DNA of 64,000 nucleotides from Erythroxylum novogranatense (Eukaryota; Streptophyta; Magnoliopsida; Malpighiales; Erythroxylaceae): assembly GCA_029891385.1 (NCBI GenBank), contig CM057230.1, positions 19,543,372 to 19,607,371 of the forward strand. Direction: 5' to 3'. The notes beneath the pieces are model-generated. The model saw only the letters and a list, made by a program, of their open reading frames with translations. It was not told where the DNA came from and made no database searches. Position 1 is the first letter of the stretch; each line of letters begins with the position of its first letter. A program made the translations under genes and the position numbers. Positions 46,240 through 56,060 of the stretch are shown piece after piece.

Positions 46240-47230
46240 CGATGAGTAAGGGGTGTGAAGCATTCCTAGCCTATGTGTTAGACAAGAAGGCAGATAGAGG
46301 GAGGTTGGAAGACATTCCTGTAGTCAGGGAATTCCCGGACGTCTTCCCCGAGGAATTGACTGGACTACCTCCTCCGAGAGAAATTGAGTTTCCGTTGAGC
46401 TTCTTCCAGGCACTTCTGGCGATTTCGATTCAGCCTTTACCGGATGGCTCGGCGAATTGAAGAAGCTTAAGGAGCAGTTGGAGGATCTTTTAGAGAAGGG
46501 TTATATTAGGCCGAGCTCTTCGCCTTGGGGAGCTCCGGTTCTCTTTGTGAAAAAAAAGATGGATCGTTGCGGATGTGTGTGGATTATAGGAAGTTGAATC
46601 ATGCCACCATTAGGAACCGATATCCGCTCCATGCATAGATGATTTGTTTGATCGATTCTGAGGGTGAGAGTCTTTTCAAGATAGATATGAGATCGGGTTA
46701 TCATCGGTTGAGGATTAAGAGGCTGATGTGTCCAAGATCGCTTTTAGGGCCAGGTATGCCACTTTGAGTTTTGGTTATGCCTTTCGGGTTAACAAATGCT
46801 CCTGCGGTCTTTATGGATTTGATGAATAGAGTCTTCAAGTCTTTCTAGACCGATTTGTCATTGTCTTTATTGATGACATATTGGTCTATTCTAAAGTGAT
46901 GTGGAGCACGAGGATCATTTGAGGTTGCTTTGGAAACTTTGAGAAAGAGCGAGTTGTATGCCAAATTCGATAAGTCGCAATTTTGGAAGGAAGTGGTATT
47001 TCTCGGGCATGTGATTTGAGGCGTGGAGTGCATGTGGACATGAAAGATAGAGGCGTGGTTAAATGGGAAGCACCTAAGAATGTGGGTGAGGTGAGGAGTT
47101 TTTGGGACTATTTGGATACTACAGAGGAGGTTTGTGGAGGCTTTTCTTTGATAATTGCTCCACTTTCCAAATTGACGAAAGAATCGAAGTTTAAGTGGGT
47201 GAGGAATGCAGGCGGTTTGAGGAATTGAAG
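46240..47230 (+). pseudogene. Element B reverse transcriptase
   Basis: The RT start EAFLAYVLDKKADRGRLEDI and EFPDVFPEELTGLPPPREIE lie in 46242-46400. They are followed by [20 protein letters not shown] and [11 protein letters not shown] near 46460-46555, then [20 protein letters not shown]. The catalytic FIDDILVYSK lies near 46860-46895. An RNase H connection with WEAPKNVGEVRSF and APLSKLTKESKFKWV is at 47070-47205. At least five frame breaks separate these blocks. Confidence 0.9.
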
Positions 47231-47650
47231 AATAGGCTTACTCTTGCACCTATTTTGACATTACCTATGGTGATGATGGATATATTGTGTCTGAGTGGCG
47301 CTTCGGGAAGGGTTTAGGATGTGTATTGATGCGAGGAGAAAGTGATTGCCTATGCTTCGAGCAATTGAAGCCTTATGAGATGAACTACCCTATTCATGAC
47401 TGGAATTGGCTGCTATAATTTTGCCTTGAAGATTTGGAACACTACTTGTATGGAGTTACTACTATAGTATTCTGGACCATAAGAGCCTTAAGTACTTGTT
47501 GACTCGAGAAGAGTGAATTTGAGGCGAGGCGATGGTTGGAGTTATTAAAGATTATGATTTGGTGATAGACTACCATCGGGGAAAGCTAATGTTGTGGTGA
47601 TGCATTGAGTAGGAAGTCCACTATGGCACATGTGGAGACAATGTACCTTC
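47231..47650 (+). pseudogene. Element B RNase H region
   Basis: Remnants read LGCVLMRGE-like, KPYEMNYPIHD-like and ILDHKSLKYLLTREE near 47330-47515. KDYDLVIDYHRGKANVV follows near 47545-47600. This is the usual RNase H end before the integrase. No continuous frame. Confidence 0.75.
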
Positions 47651-48905
47651 CACTTCTTGAAGGAATTAGCAGACTTGATGTGACATTAAAGGCAAGTTGA
47701 GCTGACCGTATTTTGGCGAATTTCAGTGAGGCCGGTGTTGAGGGAAGATCAAAGAATTGCGAGGAGCAGGATGAGTACTTGAGTAAGCTTAAGCGAGATA
47801 AAAGATGGTAAGCCCTCGATGTAGAGGTAAGGAAGATGGATTGATGGTTGTGGGTGATAGATTGTGTGTTCCGGATGTGGTAGAAATTTGAAGGATGAGA
47901 TCCTTGATGAAGCACATACGCTCCTTATGTAATGCACGAGAAAGTTCTAAGATGTATCGGATTTGAAAGAATATTTCGGTGGAAGGGAATGAGAAAAGAT
48001 GTGGCGATGCGCTAGAAGATGTTTAGTGTGTCGTGAAGTTAAAGTGAACACCAAGCACCTTCGAGCAAGCAATCCTTCTTTGATTAGGAATGGAAATGGG
48101 AGAAGATTACCATGGATTTTCGATGGGATTCTGGGGACTAACGGGAAGCATGGCGCTATTTGGGTGATTGTGGATAGGGTGACTAAGTCAGCCCACTTCT
48201 TGCTAATTAGGCAGAATGATTCTTTGAATGTTTTGGCTAAGAAGTATGTGGATGAGTGTCGGACTTCACGGGATTCGAGTTTGATAGTATCGATAGAGAT
48301 CCTAGGTTTACCTCAAATTTTAGGAAAGTTTGCGAGGAGGCTCGGGGACTCGATTGCATTTTAATCTGACCTTTCATCCATGATTGATGGACAATCGGAG
48401 AGGACGATCTGGACTTTGAGGCTATGTTGAGAGCTTGTGCTTTAGATTTCAAAGGTTAGTGGGATGATCACCTACCTTTGATTGAGTTTGCTTACAATAA
48501 TTCCTATCATTAGGAATTGAGATGGCACCTTATGAGACTTTGTATGGTAGGAGATGCAAGACTCCTTTATGTTGGGATGAGGAAGGTGAAAGGAAGCTTG
48601 TGGGACTGAGTTAATGCAGGTTGCGATTGATAAAGTTAAGTTAGTGAAGCGGAGGTGAAAGCGACTTAAGATAGGATGAAGAGCTACAGGATGTCCATAG
48701 GAAGAGATGGAATTTGAAGTGGGTGAGAAGGTGTTTCTTAGAGCTTCTCCATGGAAAGGTGTTTTGAGGTTTGGAAAGAAGGGCAAGCTTAGCCCGAGGT
48801 ATATAGGCCCATATGAGATCATTGAGAGGATTGGGCCTTTGGCTTATAAGTTAGATTTGCCATTGGGTTGTCTAAGATTCCTGATGTGTTCCATGTGTCG
48901 ATGTT
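47651..48905 (+). pseudogene. Element B integrase
   Basis: The HHCC part is degraded (MVVGDRLCVPDVV near 47845-47885; WKGMRKDVA near 47980-48005). The catalytic core includes HGAIWVIVDRVTKSAHFLLI (48145-48210) and LPLIEFAYNNSYH near 48475-48510. The C-terminal module is open at 48707-48907: MEFEVGEKVFLRASPWKGVL with GKKGKLSPRYIGPYEIIERI. It closely parallels the C element copy at 40820-40970. Confidence 0.85.
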
Positions 48906-48929
48906 GAGGAGTGCAGATCGGATCCTTCA

Positions 48930-49138
48930 CATATAGTTCAACCTTGAGAGGTTCAGTTGAGAGAGGATTTGACTTATGAGGAGCAACCAGTGGAAATCTT
49001 AGATTCAAAGGAAAAAGTGTTAAGGAACAAGAGTGTGAAGCTGGTTAAGGTCTTATGGAGGAATCATTCAACGAGGAGGCTACTTGGGAACCTTTGGAAG
49101 CCATGAAGGAGAAGTATCCGTACCTCTTCATGGATTGA
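48930..49138 (+). pseudogene. Element B chromodomain-like tail
   Basis: Translation gives EPVQLREDLTYEEQPVEILD, SKEKVLRNKSVKLVKVLWRN and, after a shift, EEATWEPLEAMKEKYPYLF ending MD-stop at 49138. The VxxIL, vKVLW and EATWE landmarks define the C-terminal chromodomain of Tekay chromoviruses, thought to read heterochromatic histone marks. Confidence 0.85.
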
Positions 49139-49157
49139 GTAAGGGTTTGAGGACAAA

Positions 49158-49177
49158 ATTCTTTTAGGAGGGAGAAT
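49158..49177 (+). other. Element B polypurine tract
   Basis: TTTTAGGAGGGAGAA, after GAGGACAAAATTC, directly precedes the 3' LTR start TGTTGGGCTCG at 49178. Confidence 0.9.
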
Positions 49178-52169
49178 TGTTGGGCTCGAAATTTTATTTA
49201 TTTATTTGAATTAATTATTTATTTATCTATGGATTTATTCGTTAATTTTATTTATTTATTTATTTTGCCTTAATTGATTTAATTATGTGTTTATATAAAT
49301 ATTTTTATGTTGGGCTTGGGATTAGAAGTTAGAAATTAATTTAAGGCTTGGATTTAATATTGGAAAGTATGGGCTTTAGGAATGAATGAATAAGAAGAGG
49401 GGGCCAAAAGCCTTGTAAGTTATAAGAGGAGGCCAATACCAAAACTATATAGTTTTGGAAGGAGGTTTTAAGTGAAGGCAAATAAATGAGTGAAATGAAT
49501 TAAAGAGGAGAAGAGGAGTAAGCAAGTGTCGTAGAACAAAAGGAGAGAGAAGGAAAAGCGTGAGCTAGCGAGGAGAAAGAAGAGGACCTTGACTAAGTGG
49601 AAGAGAGTCGTGGGAAGAAGAAGAAGGAGAAAAGAAGAGAAATCAAGTGAGAAAGGTAAGTTTTCATCTTTTCTTAAGTTAGATTCGAAAATGGTGTAGG
49701 ATGAAAGTTAGGGTTTATGTAGAGATTGAAGAAAAATGGAAGAGAAGGTGAGATCTATGGATGTTAAGGAAGGTTATGGTTATTCTAGCTTAAATGAGCC
49801 ATGGGTAGGTTAGGTTAAGGTTAATTTTAGTTTTCCTTTAATTTATGACTATTATGACCTTTCTATGAATTTAGAAATTGATTGGAGATGTGTTTTGTTT
49901 GAAGGAACTCGAAAACCCTACTCGAGACAAAGAGGAAGGGCAATCTTGACTTGGATTCCGACGATAGGTGGGTAACATGTTTATAGTTGTTGTGTAGTGG
50001 GCAAATGCCTATGTGTGCTATCTTTGTTATATTATGAGCATATTGAAAGTGTATTCATATGATTTGAAAGAAAAGAATGGAGCTTTGATGATTCGAAAGT
50101 ATGAAAGAAGCATAAAATGCTACTTTTACGTATGAATATGTGAACATAGTTTGTTTGTGTTTGGGCGAGAGAACCTCTATCGTAAAGTCACGTGCTGCGT
50201 TGACCCTTTTGCCTTCTCCGGTGACCCGCTTGTGGCCCACAAAATTCGAAAAATGGACTCGTCGTGTTTACGGTAAACTTCGGTTTCCGTCGTGTTTAAG
50301 GAACTCTCAAGCCTATTGTGTGCATTTCATCCTTTGATTATGTATATGATGCATAATATGTGTTTTAATTGATAAAGATGTTTCCTTATGTTTTATGTAA
50401 GAAGTTCGATTAATTGTGATCTTGGTGATGAAGTTGGATATTATGACTTATATGTTGATTTCTAATGCTCTGGAATACTATCGTGTTATGTGTGGCTCAT
50501 TACTCGATGACTATAAGCTTGTTAGCCACTGAGCCGTGTTAGCTCACCCATTCTCCTCCTCAGTGAAAATCTAAGTTGAGAGACTAACCTTGCAAAGGCA
50601 TCGGGCATAACTCAAGAAATTTTAGAAACTTTGTATTAAGTTAGTAACTAGCTCTTGAAATGGCTTTGTAAGCATATTGACCATTGAGCATCTCATCTTT
50701 TGTATTTTACACTTGTTCTTGATGATTATACCATTTTGTAACGAAGCTATGTATGAATCTGTTATGCTTGGAAGGGAACTTGAGTGCTTGATACACTCTT
50801 TTCATGTGTTGGTATTGATTTTGTAGTTTGTGTATGGTATGGGAAAATGTGTGTATGAGTCTTCTTTTGTTGAGTTACTATTGATGTTGTGCTTTGGGAG
50901 AGCTCTGGAATATTTTCTATGGTCTATGTGTTGTTGAAGTTGAGAAAAGTCTTGCTTGAAAGGTTGGAATTTGAAGTGTTCATGTGGGAAATTTTGGGGT
51001 TGTTGTGTTTTCTGATTTACAGGTTATCTGAGTAGTATGGGATCATTTAGTATTGTTGAGAGTGTTAGCGGACTGTAGAGCTCTCCCAGGGGGGTTTATG
51101 AGCTATTTAAGATGAGTTAATGGGTAGGTGTAAGTCGTTGGAATTAAATGTAGGTCTTGTCAAGTGACAGATTGGTATGAAGCTTTGAGTCCACTTTTGA
51201 CCCATTTATATTTGGAATATAGGTCAGTGGTCTTCATGGAAGTTGTAGATAATTCTTTTACCTTTCCATAGACACTAAGTTTGCTAAATTTGGAGTTCTA
51301 GGTCAAAAGTTATGGAGGTGCAAGTTCTGGTGCTGTTTGTGGAGAGCTAGCCGACCTGTCTTAGTGGGAACTTTGATTCCCTTGAGTCGAGCTTGCTTGT
51401 GAGCCCTTCTTGAAAATATAGATTTTCTCCTAGCTTTCAACGCTTCTGACCGTGTCTAATTTGAAGCTCGAGTCAAAAGTTATGAGAGTTAGAAGTCGGA
51501 TGGGTCAGGCGGTGGGCAGGTCGCCCAGCTCATGAGCGGCGCCAGAGCCCGTGAGGCAGACTCTTGCGAGCAATTGGGGTCGGTCTCTGGCCGACCGACC
51601 CTCCTCCTTCTTTGGTCATAACTTTTTCACAGACCTCCGATTGAGCTGATTTTCGAAGAGATAGATTCCTAAGAAGATTTTCTATCTTTCTACACCTGAT
51701 TTATCACTATTTATTTTAAATTCGAAAAGGTGGTTTGAAACAAAGTGTGGAGGTCGACTGATTCTTTCTGAATATACTTCACTAATTTTTAAATATATGG
51801 AGCTATAGGGCTCGGATTGAGGCGATTCTTATTTTAAATGAAACTAGAGTTATAAACCTACAAGTTTTATGAAGGAGTCGATCAGTAATTCAGCCTCTAA
51901 AGATTTCAAATTTTGACATGAAGTCGGTAGAGGGACTGTTTTCACTGTTTTCTTTAAGATAGTATTTTTTCCATAACTTTTCATTTCTAATCCGAACTGA
52001 AAGATTTCAGTGGCGTTATAATCGTGAGATCATGAGGAACAATTTTCTTAAAAGCAAATCCCAAATTCTTTCTATTAAAAGTTTCTCTATTTGTGGTGGG
52101 TATGTGTTGGTTTGGGTCTTCCATTCTTATATGGGTTAGAATGTTGGGCCTCGGAGGCGGGGTCCAACA
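49178..52169 (+). repeat. Element B 3' LTR (2992 bp)
   Basis: Direct repeat of 41422-44424, ending GGGGTCCAACA at 52169. The hairpin GAGCCGTGTTAGCTC is at 50531-50545. Differences from the 5' LTR include many one-base indels and short rearrangements around 50200-50230 and 51500-51600. Confidence 0.95.
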
Positions 52170-52174
52170 CACTA
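52170..52174. other. Target site duplication CACTA, right copy
   Basis: Matches 41417-41421 and marks the right end of element B. Confidence 0.9.
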
Positions 52175-52640
52175 TCTCATCAATGTACTTCCTTGCTAAC
52201 ATATCCAAAGAATCAGTATGCTTAATCACCAAAAAGTGAGTGACTTAGTCATAGATCCTGATAACCCAAATTGCATCGTGCTTCCCTCTTGGTCTTAGGT
52301 AAACCCATCGGAAAATCCATGGTCACCCTTTGCCACTTCCATTCCGGGATGGACAATGGCCTTAACTTGCCTGAAGGTGCCTGATGTTCAGCTTTGACTT
52401 GCTGACACACTAGACACTTACTTACAAAGTCTGTTACATCCCTCTTCATGCCTTTCCACCAAAAATGCTCTCTCAAATCTCTATACATCCTGGTGCTACC
52501 TGGATGCATGGCATAAGGCGCATTGTGTGCCTCATCCAGAATCTCATCCTTAACCTCCTGCACATCTGGGATACACAGCCTGTTCCCCACTGTCATCAGT
52601 CCATCTTCCCTCACTACTACTTCAGAAATCTTACTGAATT
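52175..52640 (-). pseudogene. Element C integrase N-terminal half
   Basis: A 121-codon open stretch (52249-52614) contains the HHCC zinc module: EAHNAPYAMHPGSTRMYRDL, REHFWWKGMKRDV and FVSKCLVCQQVKAEHQAPSG. It is followed by PLSIPEWKWQRVTMDFPMGL, the first catalytic Asp. The core continues to KHTDSLDMLARKYIDEIV (52232-52175), where the CACTA insertion site of B interrupts it. The remaining half is at 40521-41421. Confidence 0.9.
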
Positions 52641-53330
52641 TCCTCTCTGAGCTTGTTCAAATCTGCATCTTGTGCCTGCAATTCCCTAACTTTCTCCCTG
52701 AGAATCGGTCTTACTCGGAAGTTAGCTAGAAGCCAATCCGGCTCCTCCTGCTTTAAGTTTATCTTGACAGCCATCTCTTCCAATAAAGGAAGATAAAGCA
52801 TTCAAACATCTGTGATCGAAGACTTCTATTCAAGGCATCCGCCCTTTACATTGGCACTTGCTGGATGATACTCAATCAATGAAGTCATAATCCTTAAGCA
52901 ACTCGATCCACCTTCTACATCTCAAATTCAGTTCCTTTTGGCTCGCAAGTACTTGAGACTCTTATGATTGGTAAAGATCCTCGTCGAACTCCATCGAGAT
53001 AATGCCTCCAAATTTTCAAGGCAAGATCACATTTGCCAACTCAAATCATCGTCGGATAGTTGACTCATATGGCTAAGCGCCTCGAAGCATAAGCAATCAC
53101 CCCATCTCCTGCATCAATACACAACCAAGACCCTTCCTCAAAGAATCCTATACAGTATAGCTCTCATCTCGAAGGTAGAATCAAAATCGGAGCACTTGTC
53201 AATCATGCTTGAGCTCCTGAAGCTCCTCTGGAACTCATCACTCCAAATAAACCGATTCTTCCTCAACAACTTAGTCATCGGAGGCGGTTACCATGGAGAA
53301 TCCTCATAAATCTCTATAGTAACTTGCCAA
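52641..53330 (-). pseudogene. Element C RNase H region
   Basis: Minus-strand fragments include LASQKELNLRCRRWIELLKD near 52960-52890 and LSRWSSTRIF-like remnants of the preceding block. WEL-like and NVAEVRSFLGLA-like phrases near 53380-53320 mark the RT/RNase H connection. No frame is intact. Confidence 0.7.
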
Positions 53331-54270
53331 ACCTAGAAAGCTCCTCACCTCTGCTACATTCTTGGTGCTTCCCAATTCACCACAGATTCTATTTTCTTTG
53401 GATCCATATGCACTCCTTGTTTGAGATCACATGTCGAGAATGAAACTTCTCTCGACCAAAATTAGCATTTATCGAATTTGGCATACAACTCATTCTCCTA
53501 ATGTCTCAAGCAATCCTCAAATGCTCTTCATTCTCCTCATCACTCTTGGAATAAACCAATATATCATCAATGAAGACAATGATAAATTGGTCCAAGAATG
53601 GTTTAAAGACCGATTCATCAAATCCATAAAAGCTACGAGGGCATTTGTCAATCAAAGGCATAACCATAAACTCAAAATGCCCATACCGTGTCTGAAAGCG
53701 TCTTTGGCACATCAGACTCCTTTATCCTCAATGATGATAACCCGATCTCAAGTCTATCTTGAAAGACTTTCACCCTTACGATTGATCAAGCGGATCATCT
53801 ATGCGTGGAAGCGGATATTTGTTCTTCACCGTGACTGATTAAGCTTACGGTAGTCTACACACATCCTCAGCGATCCATCTTTTTCTTCACAAAAAAACCG
53901 GAGCTCCCAAGGTGAAGAGCTTGGCCTTATATACCCTTTCTTTAACTCCTTCTTGCTCCTTAAGCTCCTTCAATTCGCGAACCATCCGGTAAGCGGAATT
54001 GAAAATGCAAATACTGAAAGAAGCTCGATGGGAAACTCAAATTTCCTAGCTGGCGGTAGTCTAACAATTCCTTGAGAAAGACATCAGAAATTCACGACTC
54101 TTGAAATATCCTCCGGTCTCCTCTATACGCCCTTGTGTCTACCACATGGGCCAAAATACCTCATCCTTTCCTCATCATCTTCTCTTGTCAAAATGAAATA
54201 ATTACAGGCGGGCTTACTTTTCTATCTCACGTAAACCTGACTCTTCTGAGTCATCAATTCAAATTCCACT
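53331..54270 (-). pseudogene. Element C reverse transcriptase
   Basis: The stretch 53506-53712 encodes RYGHFEFMVMPLIDKCP, YGFDESVFKPFLDQFI and IVFIDDILVYSKSDEENEEH, with the catalytic FIDD. Upstream (53820-54000) are [17 protein letters not shown] and WGAPVFL-like blocks in other frames. The palm and fingers are recognisable but interrupted. Confidence 0.85.
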
Positions 54271-54280
54271 TGTCTTACAT

Positions 54281-54580
54281 TTACAATCCGATCGGGCATT
54301 GTACCTCTCTAACATGTCCATACCTAGGATCACATCTAATCCTCCATCTTGGTGACATCAAATCGACCACTAGAAGTTCCCCACCAATACATAACTCACG
54401 GCCTCTATATACTTGATTGATAATAATATCTTGAGCGATTGGAATACTCACCATCGGTGAAGTATCCAAAGGGCTCAAATTTCTATCACACTTTGGTCTA
54501 CTCGAAGAAACAAGCGAATGAGTAGAACCGGATCAATCAAAGCAATCACATCATCATAAAAGAGTCTAACCATACAAGTG
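54281..54580 (-). pseudogene. Element C aspartic protease
   Basis: Near 54580-54520 the minus strand gives VRLFYDDVIALIDP followed, after a shift, by a short SFVSS-like run. The frame then continues with PMVSIPIAQDIIINQVYRGR and ELCIGGELLVVDLM to GLDVILGMD-like remnants near 54330-54300. Same DPGST-type protease as element B. Confidence 0.8.
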
Positions 54581-55850
54581 ACAACATTTGGGCGGTCTCT
54601 GTATCCTCTGAGTCATCATGAAACACCCTAGTGGTGCACCCCTCGGTCTCCTGGAAGACTCACCCTCTTGGTTGCATCAGGCGCCCTTACAGTAGAAGTC
54701 TTATGGCCTGATCTTAGATCTCTTGGGAGCTTGCATCGACTTCTCTCTTGTCTCGGAGGCTAAGGGCACTCTCAGCAATTGCCCTTCTCTCCATGATTAA
54801 AGCAAGCTCTGTCAATCATGTAGCACTCTCCTCATGGGGTCTCCTTGGTGCTCACACTTGAATAAATGACCTATCCCCATCTCCCTTTGTATGCCCACCG
54901 TGGAGGCTTGGTGAGAAACAATAGAAGTCTTGAGAGTCGAGATCGGACACCTGCTTTGCTCTCCTTAGGCCTGCAGGGAAGGTTCAGCACTCCTTTCGAG
55001 GCAGAAGTCGACCTCCCTTTTGAGCTGCTCTCTCCTTTCTTTTACATTCCTTGAACTCTTGATATTCTCAATATTCTCAACCCTGTTGCCTCGACCAATT
55101 TGTTGAAGATCCTAAAAATTCTGCTATCACTTTCTCTCGATGGCCAGTCGAGACCAGGCTCAAACCGCGACATCTAGCACCTCACTTAGCATCGGATCTG
55201 AAGCATACCTCGCATGTTGAGTGAGCGGCCTCGTACTCACTAATCGTCATCTCCTCTGGTGAGACAGAGAAATTCCCTCTGCTTCTCATTGAATGTATAC
55301 CTCAGACAGATATTTCTTCTGTAAGTAGCAGAAAGTCTGCCATGCCAACCTTCTTGGTCTCATCGACTCCACAGCACGATCTCCCACCGATGTAGAGCAT
55401 CCCCTAAGCGGACTTGCAGCATACAACTCTCTCATCATCCTCACACTCCATCGATCCAACACTTTCTCTGTCTTTCTCGGCCGGTCTCGGCTTCCTCGGG
55501 ATCGGTGGTCCCATAGAAATCCTTTGCTCCATACTTCCTCGATTTATCGAACCGTCTCCCTTCTTATTGGGGTGAGCGAGAAGGTTGTGGCATCGACCAT
55601 GCTTTGAACAAATGCAGGTGAATGCTTGGAATAGCCTTGGATCAATGGAGCACTTGCTCTGCATCCTGGCGACTCCGAGTCTGCGAAGGAATGGGCTCAC
55701 TACCTAACCTATAGAAGCCTCGGCATTTCACAGAGACTACAGGCTCATCGATCCTCTCCTCTCTGGTCGGAAAGTCAGGTGCAATAAATCCTTGCAAGCT
55801 CCTCGTGTCTTTCATGAGGTGGCATCGTACTCCTTCAAATATAAACATTA
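54581..55850 (-). pseudogene. Element C gag
   Basis: From about 55850 down: MPPHE-like start region, an EERIDEPV linker, RPAEKDRESVGSMECEDDER (55480-55420), and then in other frames a YTFNEKQREFLCLTRGD-like block near 55310-55260. CFNHGEKGN-like zinc-knuckle remnants lie near 54810-54780. The order and EDDERVV block match element B gag. Confidence 0.8.
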
Positions 55851-55984
55851 AGGATTAGCTACATGTCAATCGTAATGCCTACATGTATACATGAGATGCA
55901 TGTCTTAGTGCAATCAAAACAATGCAACAGTAATCATAAACCAACAATTCTTCCTATTATGCATTCTAAGCCGAGGAAACTAAA

Positions 55985-56006
55985 CCTAAGTGCTCGATAC
56001 TAAACA
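55985..56006 (-). other. Element C primer binding site
   Basis: The minus strand reads TTTAGTATCGAGCACTTAGG immediately inside the LTR end TGTTGGGC at 56007; derived from TGGTATCAGAGCACTTAGG. Confidence 0.7.
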
Positions 56007-56060
56007 TGTTGGGCGGGTCCCAGATCCCTAATCCAGGGTGGCCCCTCGGTGATGGGGTTT
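56007..56060 (-). repeat. Element C 5' LTR remnant
   Basis: TGTTGGGCGGGTCCCAGATC continues with CCTAATCC and CCCCTC as in the 3' LTR at 38317-38370. Clear similarity is lost between about 56057 and 56095, where Athila-type LTR sequence begins. So only the last 50-90 bases of this LTR remain here. Confidence 0.75.

Larger units (their letters stand above)
41422..52169 (+). mobile_element. Element B: full-length Tekay/Del chromovirus with TSD
   Basis: 10,748 bp with two LTRs of about 3.0 kb, PBS, gag, protease, RT, RNase H, integrase, chromodomain-like tail and PPT, flanked by CACTA. It sits within the integrase of element C in the opposite orientation. LTR copies agree over their whole length with scattered indels and substitutions. 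The internal coding region is broken by many one- and two-base shifts. Confidence 0.95.
38317..56060 (-). mobile_element. Element C: Tekay/Del chromovirus, interrupted by element B
   Basis: Minus-strand order is a truncated 5' LTR (from 56007 up), PBS, gag, protease, RT, RNase H and integrase start. Element B then intervenes (41422-52169), followed by integrase end, chromodomain-like tail, PPT and 3' LTR (40500-38317). The integrase reading frame resumes on the far side of B when one CACTA copy is discounted, so B inserted into C. The 5' LTR is overrun by Athila LTR sequence after about 50-90 bases. Confidence 0.85.
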
